Shown here: positions 19,351 through 28,253 of the stretch, in pieces
How positions within the stretch are numbered: position 1 is the first letter of the stretch
How the letters are laid out: every line of letters starts with the position of its first letter
Assembly (NCBI RefSeq): GCF_913777625.1
Contig: NZ_CAJYTI010000030.1
Location: 1 to 64,000, forward strand
From: an uncultured Sphingomonas sp.
GTDB lineage: Bacteria; Pseudomonadota; Alphaproteobacteria; Sphingomonadales; Sphingomonadaceae
DNA length: 64,000 nucleotides
Reading direction: 5' to 3'
Translations under genes and position numbers: made by a program
Notes under the pieces: model-generated
Seen by the model: only the letters and a program-made list of their open reading frames with translations
Databases searched by the model: none
What the model was told of the DNA's origin: nothing

Positions 19351-19485
19351 AATCCTCCCCTGAAAGGGGAGGTGGCAGGCCGAAGGCCTGACGGAGGGGT
19401 ATCACCGCTTTGGTGGCTTCAGCCGCGACACCCCTCCACCACCGCCTTTGGCGGCGGTCCCCCTCCCCCTCCGGGGGAGGATCTT
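19351..19485. repeat. Palindrome-rich intergenic element (family 2), convergent gene pair
   Basis: About 135 bp made of nested hairpins: CTCCCCTGAAAGGGGAG, CAGGCCGAAGGCCTG, CCGCCTTTGGCGG and CCCCCTCCGGGGG, bounded by TCCTCCCC and GGGGAGGATC. It fills the gap between convergent nudC and pheA and touches the pheA stop codon. Its right half is nearly the reverse complement of the left half of the element at 53418-53564. It could serve as a bidirectional terminator. Confidence 0.75.
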
Positions 19486-20376
19486 TTACGGCCGCGCGCG
19501 CGCCTGCGGGTAGGTCCCCAGCAGCCGCACCCATTTGGTGTGGAAGCCCAGCTCCTCCAGTGCCCGCAGCACGGCCGGTTCGTCGGGGCTGCCGACGATG
19601 TCGGCATAGAATTCGGTCGCCGCGAAGCTCGCCTCGCGCTGGTAGCTTTCCAGCTTGGTCATGTTGACGCCGTTGGTCGCGAAGCCGCCCAGCGCCTTGT
19701 AGAGCGCCGCCGGGATGTTCTTCACCTCGAAGATCAGCGAGGTCATGAACGGGCCGTCGCCGGTTACCCCCGGCGCCTCGCGGGAGAGCACCACGAAGCG
19801 CGTCATGTTGTGCGCGGCATCGGCGATGTCGCTGGCGAGGACATTGAGCCCGTAGAGCTCCGCCGCATGGGCGGGGGCCAGCGCCGCCACCTTGGGATCG
19901 GCCAGCTCCGCCACCATCGCCGCGGCACCCGCGGTATCAGGATAGGCGACCTGGGCGATGCCGTGCGCCTTCAGCCAGTGGCGGCACTGGCCGAGCGCCT
20001 GTGGGTGGCTCATCGCCTCGCGCACCGCGTCGATCGTGCCGGTGCCCATCAGCGTGTGGCGGATGGCGAGGAAATGCTCGCCGATGATGGAGAGACCGGA
20101 TTCGGGCAGCAGGAAGTGGATGTCGGCGACGCGGCCATGGAGCGAATTCTCGATCGGGATCATCGCCCGGTCGGCGCGGCCTTCCTTCACCGCATCGATC
20201 GCGTCGTCGAACGAGAAGCAGGGCAGCGGCAGTGCGTCCGGAAACGCCTCGCGCACCGCGACATGCGAATTGGCACCCGGCGCCCCCTGATAGGCGACCG
20301 CGCGCGCCGGGTCCGCCTCGGCTTCGGCCAGCATGCGGGCGACGATCGGACGGGCGGGGGCGGCGAAATTCTCCAT
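19486..20376 (-). CDS. pheA: Prephenate dehydratase
   Basis: Converts prephenate to phenylpyruvate in phenylalanine synthesis. The 296 residues have the periplasmic-binding-like catalytic domain (VAYQGAPGANSHVAVREAFP; IPIENSLHGRVADIHFLL; NMTRFVVLSREAP). The ACT regulatory domain includes LYKALGGFATNGVNMTKLESY, which carries the phenylalanine-sensing ESRP-like region (here LESYQRE). No chorismate mutase domain is fused. Divergent from the cytochrome c gene, a neighbour pair also common in other alphaproteobacteria. Confidence 0.95.
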   Translation of the reverse strand: MENFAAPARPIVARMLAEAEADPARAVAYQGAPGANSHVAVREAFPDALPLPCFSFDDAIDAVKEGRADRAMIPIENSLHGRVADIHFLLPESGLSIIGEHFLAIRHTLMGTGTIDAVREAMSHPQALGQCRHWLKAHGIAQVAYPDTAGAAAMVAELADPKVAALAPAHAAELYGLNVLASDIADAAHNMTRFVVLSREAPGVTGDGPFMTSLIFEVKNIPAALYKALGGFATNGVNMTKLESYQREASFAATEFYADIVGSPDEPAVLRALEELGFHTKWVRLLGTYPQARARP

Positions 20377-20448
20377 GAGGGGCGGCGCTAGCCTCCGTAG
20401 AACTCCGCCGCAAGTCTGCTTGCCTTTGTCGCCGGGGCCGCTCTAAAG

Positions 20449-21156
20449 ATGACACAAAGCACAGGTGGGAGCGGATGGATGCAGGATCGCTTCAATACGA
20501 TCGCGGGTTGGGCACTGGCGGGCGGCATCATCGCCTTGGGTCTTACGATCGGTAGCGCGAAATACTTCCATTCCGAAAAGCCTGAACGTCCCGGCTATGT
20601 CGTCGAAGCGGCGGAAGAAGCGGCCGGCGGCGCCGCGGCGGCCGAGCCCCTCCCGGTGCGTCTCGCCAAGGGCGATGTCGCCAAGGGCGAAAGCGGCTTC
20701 AAGCAGTGCGCCTCGTGCCACACCATCACCCAGGGCGGCGCCAACGGCATCGGCCCGAACCTCTATGCGACCCTCGGCGAACCGATCGGCCAGGGCAAGG
20801 GCGGCTTCGCCTTCTCCGACGCGCTGAAGGGCGTGGGCGGGAACTGGGACCTCGACAAGATGGACGCCTGGCTCACCAACCCGCGCAAGTTCGCGGCCGG
20901 TACCAAGATGACCTTCGCCGGCATTTCGGACCCCCAGCTGCGCGCCGACGTGATCCTGTACCTCAACAAGCAGGGCTCGAACCTGCCGCTCCCCGCCGCG
21001 CCGGCTGCGGGGTCGGCACCGGACAATGCCGGGGTGCAGAGCAACGGCGCGGTCGAGGGTGCCGACGTGTCGGTCAACGTCCAGCAGGCCACGCCGGCCT
21101 CTGGCGCGCCGTCGAAGGATCCGCAGGCGGCGGTGCAGGCCGAGAAGAAGAAGTAA
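20449..21156 (+). CDS. Membrane-anchored class I cytochrome c
   Basis: Electron carrier of the CycM/c552 type, probably linking the bc1 complex to terminal oxidase. 235 residues: an N-terminal signal-anchor helix (about 15-35, WALAGGIIALGLTIGSAKYF), a short linker, and the heme domain with CASCH near residue 87 and axial Met in GTKMTFAG near 150. A Pro/Ala-rich tail ends KDPQAAVQAEKKK. Start ATG 20449; an internal ATG at 20479 is possible. Divergent from pheA with 72 bp between starts. Confidence 0.9.
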   Translation: MTQSTGGSGWMQDRFNTIAGWALAGGIIALGLTIGSAKYFHSEKPERPGYVVEAAEEAAGGAAAAEPLPVRLAKGDVAKGESGFKQCASCHTITQGGANGIGPNLYATLGEPIGQGKGGFAFSDALKGVGGNWDLDKMDAWLTNPRKFAAGTKMTFAGISDPQLRADVILYLNKQGSNLPLPAAPAAGSAPDNAGVQSNGAVEGADVSVNVQQATPASGAPSKDPQAAVQAEKKK

Positions 21157-21210
21157 GGTGACGTCGCCCGTCTAGTTCCCCCTCCGGCGAGCGAGAGGGG
21201 GAATTGGGCC

Positions 21211-22563
21211 TCACCCCTGCAAGTCATACGCCTTCAGCAGATCGTATAGCGTCGGCCGGCTGATCCCGAGCAGCCGCGCGGCTGCCGACACATTGCCGTC
21301 GCTCCGCGCCAGCGCGTGGCGGATCGCCTGGCGGTCCGCCGCCTCGCGCACCGCGCGCAGGTTGATCGCCGCGGCATCGCCCGGCGCGAGGTCGAGATCC
21401 TCGGCATGGACCGTCTTGCCCTCGGCCATGATCACCGCGCGCTTGATGCGGTTTTCCAGCTCGCGGACATTGCCGGGCCAGCCCCAGGCGTCGATCGCCG
21501 CCAGCGCATCGGGGGCGAAGCTCTTCGGCCCGGCCTTCATCTGTTCGGCATAGCGCGCAAGGAAATGGCGGGCGAGCAGCCCGGCATCGCCCGGCCGCTC
21601 GGCGAGCGAGGGGATGCGCACCACGATCTCCGCGAGGCGGTAATAGAGATCCTCGCGGAACCGGCCCTCGGCCACCATCGCGTCGAGGTCGCGGTGTGTC
21701 GCGCAGACGATGCGGGTGTCGACCGGGATGGGCTTGCGCCCGCCGATCCGCTCGATCACCCGCTCCTGCAGGAAGCGCAGCAGCTTGACCTGCAAGGGCA
21801 GCGGGATGTCGCCGACTTCGTCGAGGAACAGCGTGCCGCCCTGGGCGAGCTCGATCTTGCCCTCGGTGGTCTTCACCGCCCCGGTGAACGCGCCCTTCTC
21901 GTGGCCGAACAGCTCGGATTCGAGCAAGGTCTCCGGGATCGCCGCGCAGTTGATCGCGACGAAGCTGCCGTTGTTGCGCGGGCTCGATTCGTGGAGACCG
22001 CGGGCAAGCAGTTCCTTGCCGGTGCCGCTGGCGCCGAGCAGCATCACCGAGACGTCGGCGCCGGCGACGCGCTCGATCGTGCGGGTGACCTTCAGCATCT
22101 CCGGCGCGGCGGTGATCATGCCGCCGAGGACGGCCGTCGCCTCGGCGCGCTCCGCCAGGCGACGATTCTCCGCTTCCAGCGCATGGACGTGGAAGGCGCG
22201 GGCGACGATCAGCCCCAGCGCGTCGATGTCGATCGGCTTCTGGTAGAAGTCCCACGCACCCAGCTCGATCGCGCGGCGCATCGACTCGCGCTCGAAATGG
22301 CCCGAGGCGACGATCACCTTGGTGGCCGGGGCCAGCCGCAGGATCGTCTCCAGCGTCGCAAAGCCTTCGCTGGTGCCGTCGGGATCGGGCGGCAGGCCGA
22401 GGTCGAGGGTGACCACCGGCGGCTCTTCCGCGCGCAGCAGTGCGATCGCTTCCTCGCGGGTGGTCGCGGCGAGCACGGTATAGCCCTCATAGGCCCAGCG
22501 CAGCTGCCGCTGGAGCCCGGCATCGTCCTCGACGATGAGGAGCTTGGGCAGATCCTCGCTCAT
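21211..22563 (-). CDS. prsR: PEP-CTERM/exosortase-type response regulator (sigma54 activator)
   Basis: NtrC-like transcription activator of the family tied to exosortase (XrtA) and exopolysaccharide clusters. 450 residues: receiver domain with phospho-acceptor Asp in VVTLDLGLP near 54, an AAA+ domain with Walker A GASGTGKE near 180 and the sigma54 loop GAFTGA near 240, and a Fis-type helix-turn-helix at the end (NVSAAARLLGISRPTLYDLL). Its ATG overlaps the kinase stop (ATGA). Targets should have -24/-12 promoters; I did not find a clear one in the window. Confidence 0.9.
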   Translation of the reverse strand: MSEDLPKLLIVEDDAGLQRQLRWAYEGYTVLAATTREEAIALLRAEEPPVVTLDLGLPPDPDGTSEGFATLETILRLAPATKVIVASGHFERESMRRAIELGAWDFYQKPIDIDALGLIVARAFHVHALEAENRRLAERAEATAVLGGMITAAPEMLKVTRTIERVAGADVSVMLLGASGTGKELLARGLHESSPRNNGSFVAINCAAIPETLLESELFGHEKGAFTGAVKTTEGKIELAQGGTLFLDEVGDIPLPLQVKLLRFLQERVIERIGGRKPIPVDTRIVCATHRDLDAMVAEGRFREDLYYRLAEIVVRIPSLAERPGDAGLLARHFLARYAEQMKAGPKSFAPDALAAIDAWGWPGNVRELENRIKRAVIMAEGKTVHAEDLDLAPGDAAAINLRAVREAADRQAIRHALARSDGNVSAAARLLGISRPTLYDLLKAYDLQG

Positions 22564-24599
22564 GCCGCCGCCTCCACGGTGGGCGCGGCGCGCAGCACGA
22601 CGCGGAAGCGGGTGCCTTCGCCTTCGCGCGACTCGACCTCGATCCGCCCGCCCATGGCCTGTGCGAGCTGCTGCGCCTCGAAGGTGCCGAGCCCGAAGCC
22701 GCCGGGCTTGGAGGAGGTGAAGGGCTTGAACAGGCGGCTGCGCACGAAGCCGGGCGACATGCCGCAGCCGCGATCAATCACGTCGATCTGTGCGGCGTCG
22801 CCGTCCAAGGCCAGGGCAAGGGTGACGCGTGCGTCGGCCGGGCTGGCTTCGATGGCGTTCTGGATCAGATGGACAAGCAGCTGTTCGAGCGCCGCCGGCT
22901 GCGCCAGCGCGGTCGTCGGCGCGGCCTTTTCCAGCCGGACCTGCGCGGGCTGGCGGGCCACGAGACCTTCGAGCAGCGGCAGCAGCGCGGTCGGGCGGGC
23001 CGGCTCGCTGCGGCCGCGATGGTGCTGGCCCAGCCGGGCGAGCAGCGCGTTCAGCCGATCGGAGGAATCGCGCAGCGTCGCGATCATGTCGGCGCGGAAG
23101 GCGGGGTTGTCGGCGTGGCGCTCGGCGTTGCGAGCGGTCAGGGCGAGCTGGCTCACGAGGTTCTTGATGTCGTGGAGGAGGAAGGCGAAGCGGCGGTTGA
23201 ACTCGTCGAAGCGCTGCGCCTCGGCCAGCGCTTCCTGTGCGCGCGCCTCGGCGAGGTAGCTCGCCACCTGCCGGCCGGCGGCCTTGAGGAGGTCGAAATC
23301 CTCCCAGTCGAGCCGACGGGCGAGCGGGGGGCGGGCGAGCAGGATCGCGCCCACGAGCGATCCACGATGGAGCAGCGGCACCACCACCCAGGCATGGGCT
23401 GCGTTGCGCATCCAGCCAGGCGTCGCATCGGCGTCGCCGCCCTCGGCAAGCCCGAGGCGGACGGCATCGACCTCGATGATCCGCCCCGACGTTTCCAGAT
23501 GCGCGAACAGCACGGGATCGGCGGCATGGGGCAGGCCGGCGCGGTCCCAGTGCCAGCCGGCGCCCGGCACCAGCCCGCCGTCTTCCGCGACCAGCAACAG
23601 CCCGGCGGGGGAGGCGGTGAGGTCGGCGAGGGCACGGACGATCCGCTGGTCGAGCGGGGCGGCGCCGGGTGCGCCGAGCGTCTCGGTGAAGCGCATCCAT
23701 TCGGCGCGGTAGTCATAGCGATGGCGGAACAGGTGCTTGGCCAGCTTGACCTTGACCCAACCGCGCAAGCCGCTGTTGGAGACGAGCCCGAGGATCGCGG
23801 CGGTGGCGCCGAACACGAAGGCGGTCTGGAGCAGCCGGGCATGCGGTCCGCCCAAGGTCGCTAGTGCGCTGGTCGCCAGTGCGAGCAGCACGAAATAGGC
23901 GCCGACCGCAACCAGGGTCAGCGACTGATAGGCGACGGTACGCGACATCCGCACCCGCCAGTCGCCGCGCCGCTGGAGGCCGAGGCCCATCGCGGCGGCG
24001 ACGCAGACCAGCGCGGCACCGTGCGCGACGAGGAGCAGGCCGTCGGTCGGCACGCCCAGATAGGCGAGGGTGCGGACGGCAAGCTCGGCCAGCCACAATC
24101 CGCCGAGCGCCGCCACGCTCCAGCGCAGGCCGGCGCCGGCGCTGTGCGCGAGCGCGGCGTAGAGCGCCTGAACCATCACCAGCGCGCCCACAGCGACCAG
24201 CATGTGCAGCAGCAGCGCGACCGAGGCCGCCTTGTCCGCGATCTCGCCCGGCGCTGCGGCGATGCCGTCGAGCGCGAGTGCCGCCAGCGTCACCAGCGCG
24301 ATCACGCCGTAGACGGTACCGAGCGCGAGCGGCGGGCGCGGCTCGCCGGCGCGGCGGTGGAGCAGCAGCAGGAAGGCGAGCCAGCCGAGCGTGCACAGCG
24401 CTTCGGTGGCGTGGGTGACGATCTCGTCCGCGCCGATGCCGGCGGTGGCGAGCGCGGCCAGCGCGGTGAGGCCGAGCGCGCCGGCCAGGGCACGGCGCGG
24501 CAGGGCGTCGCCGCCGGTGCGCAGCGCCGCCAGCGGCAGCAGCGCGAACAGCAGCGCGGCGAGCGCGTGCAGCCACAGGCTGAGCGCGGGCGTGAGCAT
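22560..24599 (-). CDS. prsK: PEP-CTERM/exosortase-type membrane histidine kinase
   Basis: Partner kinase of the adjacent regulator. 679 residues: eight or nine membrane helices in the first 290 residues, a GAF-type domain about 320-450, a dimerisation/phosphoacceptor region with HDIKN (FLLHDIKNLVSQLALTARNAERH) near 480, and the ATPase domain with GCGMSPGF and KPGGFGLGTF. This architecture is that of the PrsK family. Its start overlaps the sugar transferase stop and its stop overlaps the regulator start, giving a tightly coupled three-gene unit. Confidence 0.9.
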   Translation of the reverse strand: MLTPALSLWLHALAALLFALLPLAALRTGGDALPRRALAGALGLTALAALATAGIGADEIVTHATEALCTLGWLAFLLLLHRRAGEPRPPLALGTVYGVIALVTLAALALDGIAAAPGEIADKAASVALLLHMLVAVGALVMVQALYAALAHSAGAGLRWSVAALGGLWLAELAVRTLAYLGVPTDGLLLVAHGAALVCVAAAMGLGLQRRGDWRVRMSRTVAYQSLTLVAVGAYFVLLALATSALATLGGPHARLLQTAFVFGATAAILGLVSNSGLRGWVKVKLAKHLFRHRYDYRAEWMRFTETLGAPGAAPLDQRIVRALADLTASPAGLLLVAEDGGLVPGAGWHWDRAGLPHAADPVLFAHLETSGRIIEVDAVRLGLAEGGDADATPGWMRNAAHAWVVVPLLHRGSLVGAILLARPPLARRLDWEDFDLLKAAGRQVASYLAEARAQEALAEAQRFDEFNRRFAFLLHDIKNLVSQLALTARNAERHADNPAFRADMIATLRDSSDRLNALLARLGQHHRGRSEPARPTALLPLLEGLVARQPAQVRLEKAAPTTALAQPAALEQLLVHLIQNAIEASPADARVTLALALDGDAAQIDVIDRGCGMSPGFVRSRLFKPFTSSKPGGFGLGTFEAQQLAQAMGGRIEVESREGEGTRFRVVLRAAPTVEAAA

Positions 24600-25987
24600 C
24601 AGCGCGCGCCGCTGGGGAACAGGATGACGCGCGCGGTCTGCAGCAGGATCAGCAGGTCAAGGAAGGGCGAATAGTTCTTTGCGTAGAACAGGTCGTATTC
24701 AAGCTTCTGGCGCGCGTCGTCGATCGAGGCGCCATAGGGATAGTTGATCTGCGCCCAGCCGGTGATGCCCGGCTTCACCATGTGCCGTTCGGCATAATAG
24801 GGCAGGACCTGTTCGAGATCCTCGACGAACTGGGGGCGTTCGGGGCGCGGGCCGACAAAGCTCATCTCCCCCTTGAGCACGCTCCAGCATTGCGGCAGCT
24901 CGTCGACGCGGATCTTGCGGATGATCCGGCCGATCCGGGTGATGCGGGGATCGTCCTTCTCGGCCCAGACCGCCTCGCCGGGGGCCTCGGCATCCTGGCG
25001 CATCGAGCGCAGCTTGAGGACGTGGAAGGGCTGGCCGTAGAGGCCGACGCGTCGCTGGCGGTAGAGCGCCGGGCCGCGGCTCTCCAGCTTGATCAGCACG
25101 GCGGTGACCAGCACCAGCGGCATCGCGACCACCAGCAGGATCAGGCTGGCGGCGATGTCGAACAGCCGCTTGAACAGGCCCGACATCATCCGGCCCGAGG
25201 AGAAGCCGTCGGAGAAGATCAGCCAGCTGGGGTTGACGCTGTCGAGGTCGACGCGGCCGGTCTCGCGCTCGAGGAAGGTCGATATCTCGTTGACATGGAC
25301 GCCGGTGGTCTTGATCCGCAGCAGGTCCTTCAGCGGCAGCGCGTTGCGGCGTTCTTCCAGTGCCAGCACCACTTCGCTGGCGTTGAGCAGCACGACATGG
25401 TCGGCGAGGTTGTAGATCGCGTCGCGGGCGATCGCCTCGGGGATCACGCGATTGGCCTCGCTCATCGCGACATAGCCGACGACCGCAAAGTTGGAGCCCG
25501 GCGTCCTGGCGAGCTGCTTGAGCCGCGCCGCACGGGGGCCGGCGCCGAGCACGACGATCCGCCGCTTGAACGCCTGGCTGCCAAGCGTCTTGCCGAGCAG
25601 GATCCGCATCATCAGCAGCAGCACCAGTGCGGCGACGGCGGCGTACAGCAGGTTGGAGCGCCAGAAGCCGATCGGCGGCAGCAGGAAATAGAGCACGCTC
25701 AAGCCCAGCACGCCGAGCGCGATCGAGACGAGCAGCCGCACCAGCGCATGGCGGAGCGACTGCAGCGACTCGGCGCCGTAGACGCCGAGGCCTATCATCG
25801 CGGTTTCGATCACCAGCGTGAAGCTCGCCAGCTGGGGGATGCGATCGATCACCGGACCTGCATCGAAGGCGATCTGGTGCGCGCGCAACTGCCAGCCGAG
25901 CTCGCCCGCCGTTATCAGCAGGATCACGTCCAGCAGGCCGAGCAGCAGCACGGTGTTGGGAACATAATGCTTGAACAGGCGGATCAT
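24599..25987 (-). CDS. EpsB-type (XrtA-associated) initiating sugar transferase
   Basis: Polyprenyl-phosphate glycosyl-1-phosphate transferase that starts exopolysaccharide repeat units on the lipid carrier. 462 residues from ATG 25987 (MIRLFKHYVPNTV), a start typical of the exosortase-associated EpsB subgroup. Four or five N-terminal helices and a Rossmann-like CoA-binding region near 150-250 come first. The C-terminal catalytic domain has KRLFDIAASLILLV, LIKLESRGPALYRQRRVG, LRSMRQDAE, DELPQCWSVLKGEMSFVGPRPERP and a terminal KPGITGWAQINYPYG. Divergent from manC. Confidence 0.92.
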   Translation of the reverse strand: MIRLFKHYVPNTVLLLGLLDVILLITAGELGWQLRAHQIAFDAGPVIDRIPQLASFTLVIETAMIGLGVYGAESLQSLRHALVRLLVSIALGVLGLSVLYFLLPPIGFWRSNLLYAAVAALVLLLMMRILLGKTLGSQAFKRRIVVLGAGPRAARLKQLARTPGSNFAVVGYVAMSEANRVIPEAIARDAIYNLADHVVLLNASEVVLALEERRNALPLKDLLRIKTTGVHVNEISTFLERETGRVDLDSVNPSWLIFSDGFSSGRMMSGLFKRLFDIAASLILLVVAMPLVLVTAVLIKLESRGPALYRQRRVGLYGQPFHVLKLRSMRQDAEAPGEAVWAEKDDPRITRIGRIIRKIRVDELPQCWSVLKGEMSFVGPRPERPQFVEDLEQVLPYYAERHMVKPGITGWAQINYPYGASIDDARQKLEYDLFYAKNYSPFLDLLILLQTARVILFPSGAR

Positions 25988-26144
25988 GGCCCGACCGAGA
26001 TAGCGCACAAGAGTAAACGAAACGGCCAAGCCCCCGTCTCCGCATCAAATTTGCGTCGTGTCGCAACCGTTTCGGCCGACCCTTGTTTCACATGCACCAA
26101 TTGCCCAGCTATTCTACGGAACCGAACCAGGGAGCCTTTTCCGC
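25988..26144. promoter_or_regulatory. Divergent control region, EpsB-type transferase / manC
   Basis: 157 bp between divergent starts. It contains a perfect 8-bp inverted repeat CGAAACGG (26018-26025) / CCGTTTCG (26067-26074) and, within it, TTGCG-N6-CGCAA at 26051-26066. I found no sigma54 -24/-12 element with correct spacing on either strand. The palindromes are candidate regulator sites. Confidence 0.4.
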
Positions 26145-27203
26145 ATGCCGGATACGAAGCCGATCACGCCTGTCATTCTTTCGGGCGGCTCGGGGACGCG
26201 CCTCTGGCCGATGTCGCGGCCGGAGCGGCCCAAGCAGCTGCTGTCGCTGACTGCCGAGGAAACGATGCTCCAGCTCACCGCGCGCCGCGCATCGGGTGCG
26301 CGCTTCACGCCGCCGATCGTCGTTGCGAACGCCTTCCATGCCGATCTGGTCGAGGAGCAGCTGGGCCAGGTCGATCTCGCGGTGAAGGCCCTGATTCTCG
26401 AGCCGATCGGCCGGAATACCGCGCCGGCCATCGCGCTCGCCGCGATGGCAGCCGGCGGCGGCAGCGAACCGATCCTCGTCATGCCGTCCGACCATGTGAT
26501 CGGCGATGTCGACGCGTTCCACGCCGCGATCGACGCGGCGCTGCCGCTGGTCAACGAAGGCTGGCTGGTCACCTTCGGCATCACCCCCGATTCGCCCGAG
26601 ACCGGCTATGGCTGGATCAAGATCGGCGAGGAGGAACTGGCGCCCGGCGTCTACCGCGTCGATCGCTTCGTCGAGAAGCCGCCGCGCGACCGTGCCGAGG
26701 CGATGCTCGCCTCGGGCGACCATGCCTGGAACGGCGGCATCTTCCTGTTCCGCGCCGACATGTACCTCGGCACGCTGAGCGTGTTCGCGCCGGAGATGCT
26801 GGTAGCCGCGCAGCAGTCGATGGACAGCGCCCGGCGTGAGGGCGCCCGCATCTTTCCGGATGCGACGGCCTTTGCCGCCTGCCCGTCCGATTCGATCGAC
26901 TATGCGGTGATGGAAAAGGCGCCGCGCGTCGCCGTCGTGCCGGTCTCGATGGGCTGGAGCGACGTGGGTAGCTGGGATGCGCTGCACGCGATCAGCAACC
27001 CCGATGCCGGCGGCAATGTGGTGCGCGGTGACGTGGTCGCGATCGAGGCGACCAACTGCCTGGTGCAGAGCGAGCCCGGCAAGCGCGTCGCGCTGGTCGG
27101 CGTGAAGGACCTGATCGTCGTCGTCTCGGGCGCCGATGTGCTGGTGCTGCCGCGCGGCCGCAGCCAGGAAGTGAAGAAGCTGATCGACGCGATGAAGGAC
27201 TGA
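26145..27203 (+). CDS. manC: Mannose-1-phosphate guanylyltransferase
   Basis: Makes GDP-mannose from mannose-1-phosphate and GTP for polysaccharide synthesis. 352 residues with the nucleotidyltransferase signature GGSGTRLWPMSRPERPKQLL near residue 14 and VDRFVEKP near 175. It lacks the C-terminal phosphomannose isomerase cupin of the longer ManC/AlgA bifunctional enzymes, so it is monofunctional. ATG 26145 follows AGGGAG. The stop overlaps the start of the HNH gene (TGATG). Its position opposite an initiating sugar transferase fits exopolysaccharide production. Confidence 0.95.
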   Translation: MPDTKPITPVILSGGSGTRLWPMSRPERPKQLLSLTAEETMLQLTARRASGARFTPPIVVANAFHADLVEEQLGQVDLAVKALILEPIGRNTAPAIALAAMAAGGGSEPILVMPSDHVIGDVDAFHAAIDAALPLVNEGWLVTFGITPDSPETGYGWIKIGEEELAPGVYRVDRFVEKPPRDRAEAMLASGDHAWNGGIFLFRADMYLGTLSVFAPEMLVAAQQSMDSARREGARIFPDATAFAACPSDSIDYAVMEKAPRVAVVPVSMGWSDVGSWDALHAISNPDAGGNVVRGDVVAIEATNCLVQSEPGKRVALVGVKDLIVVVSGADVLVLPRGRSQEVKKLIDAMKD

Positions 27204-27535
27204 TGCGCGGGCGGGTGCGGCACAAGGCCGCACTCGCGGCGCTGGAATCGCTTTCCCGGGAGCCGGCACCCGCATCGTGTGCCTTGTGCGGTCGGCCGCT
27301 GGGGAGCCGGGTGGAATGGCACCATGTCGTGCCGAAGAGCGAGGGCGGTCGCGAGACGGTGCCGCTCCATCCGATCTGCCACCGCGCAATCCACGCCAGC
27401 GCCAGCAACGCCGATCTGGCCCGCCTCTACCCGACGCTGGACCAACTGCCGGAGCGCGAGGACATCGCGCGCTTCCTCGGCTGGATCGCCGACAAGCCGC
27501 CGGACTTTCACGCGCCGACGCGCCGCAAGCGATGA
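27203..27535 (+). CDS. Small HNH-motif protein
   Basis: 110 residues with a compact HNH/zinc fold: CALCG near 31, EWHHVVPKSEGG near 45, PLHPICHRAIH near 63. The second zinc cysteine is the one in ICHRAIH. Its ATG overlaps the manC TGA, implying translational coupling although no link with sugar metabolism is obvious. Such small HNH proteins are widespread and mostly uncharacterised; nuclease activity is inferred from the motif only. Confidence 0.75.
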   Translation: MRGRVRHKAALAALESLSREPAPASCALCGRPLGSRVEWHHVVPKSEGGRETVPLHPICHRAIHASASNADLARLYPTLDQLPEREDIARFLGWIADKPPDFHAPTRRKR

Positions 27536-27539
27536 ACGG

Positions 27540-28172
27540 TCAGCGATTGCCCCGGTAGGTCGGCAGCCCCAACTGGAAGACGATCGCGGCGGCCCGCAGC
27601 GCAAAGCCGGCAGCCGCGGCGACGAGGCCCGCCGCATAAGGCGGCAATCCGAGCAGGCTCAGCACCACATAGACCGACGCGGTCAGCGCCGCCGCCGTCA
27701 CATAGAGTTCGGGCCGCATCAGGATCGACGGCTCGCCCGCCAGCACGTCGCGGATGATGCCGCCGACGCACGCCGTCACGACCCCCATCACCGCCGCAGG
27801 CACCGGCGGGATGCCATAGCCCAGCGCCTTGGCGGCGCCGAACGCGGCATAGGCCGCCAGCCCCAGCGCGTCGAGCCAGGCGAAGGTGCGGTCGCTCCAC
27901 CAGCGCTGGGGGGTGATCCATACGATCGCCGACATGCCCAGGCACAGTGCCGCGACGGTCGCGTCGTGCACCCAGAAGACCGGCGCCCCGATCAGCAGGT
28001 CGCGTACCGTGCCGCCGCCCACCCCGGTGATCAGCGCGAAAAAGGTAGCGGTGACGATCGTCTGCTGGTGCCGGGTCGCCGCCAGCGCCCCGGTCGCGGC
28101 GAACACCGCGATCCCGAACAGGTCGAGCCAAGGGAGGATGGGACCGATCTGGGCGGCAACCGAACTGTTCAT
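27540..28172 (-). CDS. UPF0126 / TRIC-type membrane protein
   Basis: Polytopic inner-membrane protein with two repeats of the glycine-transporter/TRIC channel domain. 210 residues and about seven helices. Repeat signatures are GIAVFAATGALAATRHQQTIV with GVGGGTVRDLLIG in the first half, and GLAAYAAFGAAKALGYG with GGIIRDVLAGE in the second. ATG 28172 is chosen over upstream starts because it begins just before the first helix. Family members conduct monovalent cations or have been linked to glycine uptake; the substrate here is unknown. Confidence 0.85.
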   Translation of the reverse strand: MNSSVAAQIGPILPWLDLFGIAVFAATGALAATRHQQTIVTATFFALITGVGGGTVRDLLIGAPVFWVHDATVAALCLGMSAIVWITPQRWWSDRTFAWLDALGLAAYAAFGAAKALGYGIPPVPAAVMGVVTACVGGIIRDVLAGEPSILMRPELYVTAAALTASVYVVLSLLGLPPYAAGLVAAAAGFALRAAAIVFQLGLPTYRGNR

Positions 28173-28253
28173 GCCCTCCGTTTGCCGTGGCCGCGGCGGC
28201 CAAGTCAAACGCAGGCCTTGGCGTGTCGGTGCCGCTTGGGGCAAAGAGGGGCC

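Noticed and set aside
27203..27535. HNH gene as a homing endonuclease or restriction enzyme
   Set aside because: No intron, intein or methyltransferase is nearby; the small stand-alone HNH module is common and undiagnostic.
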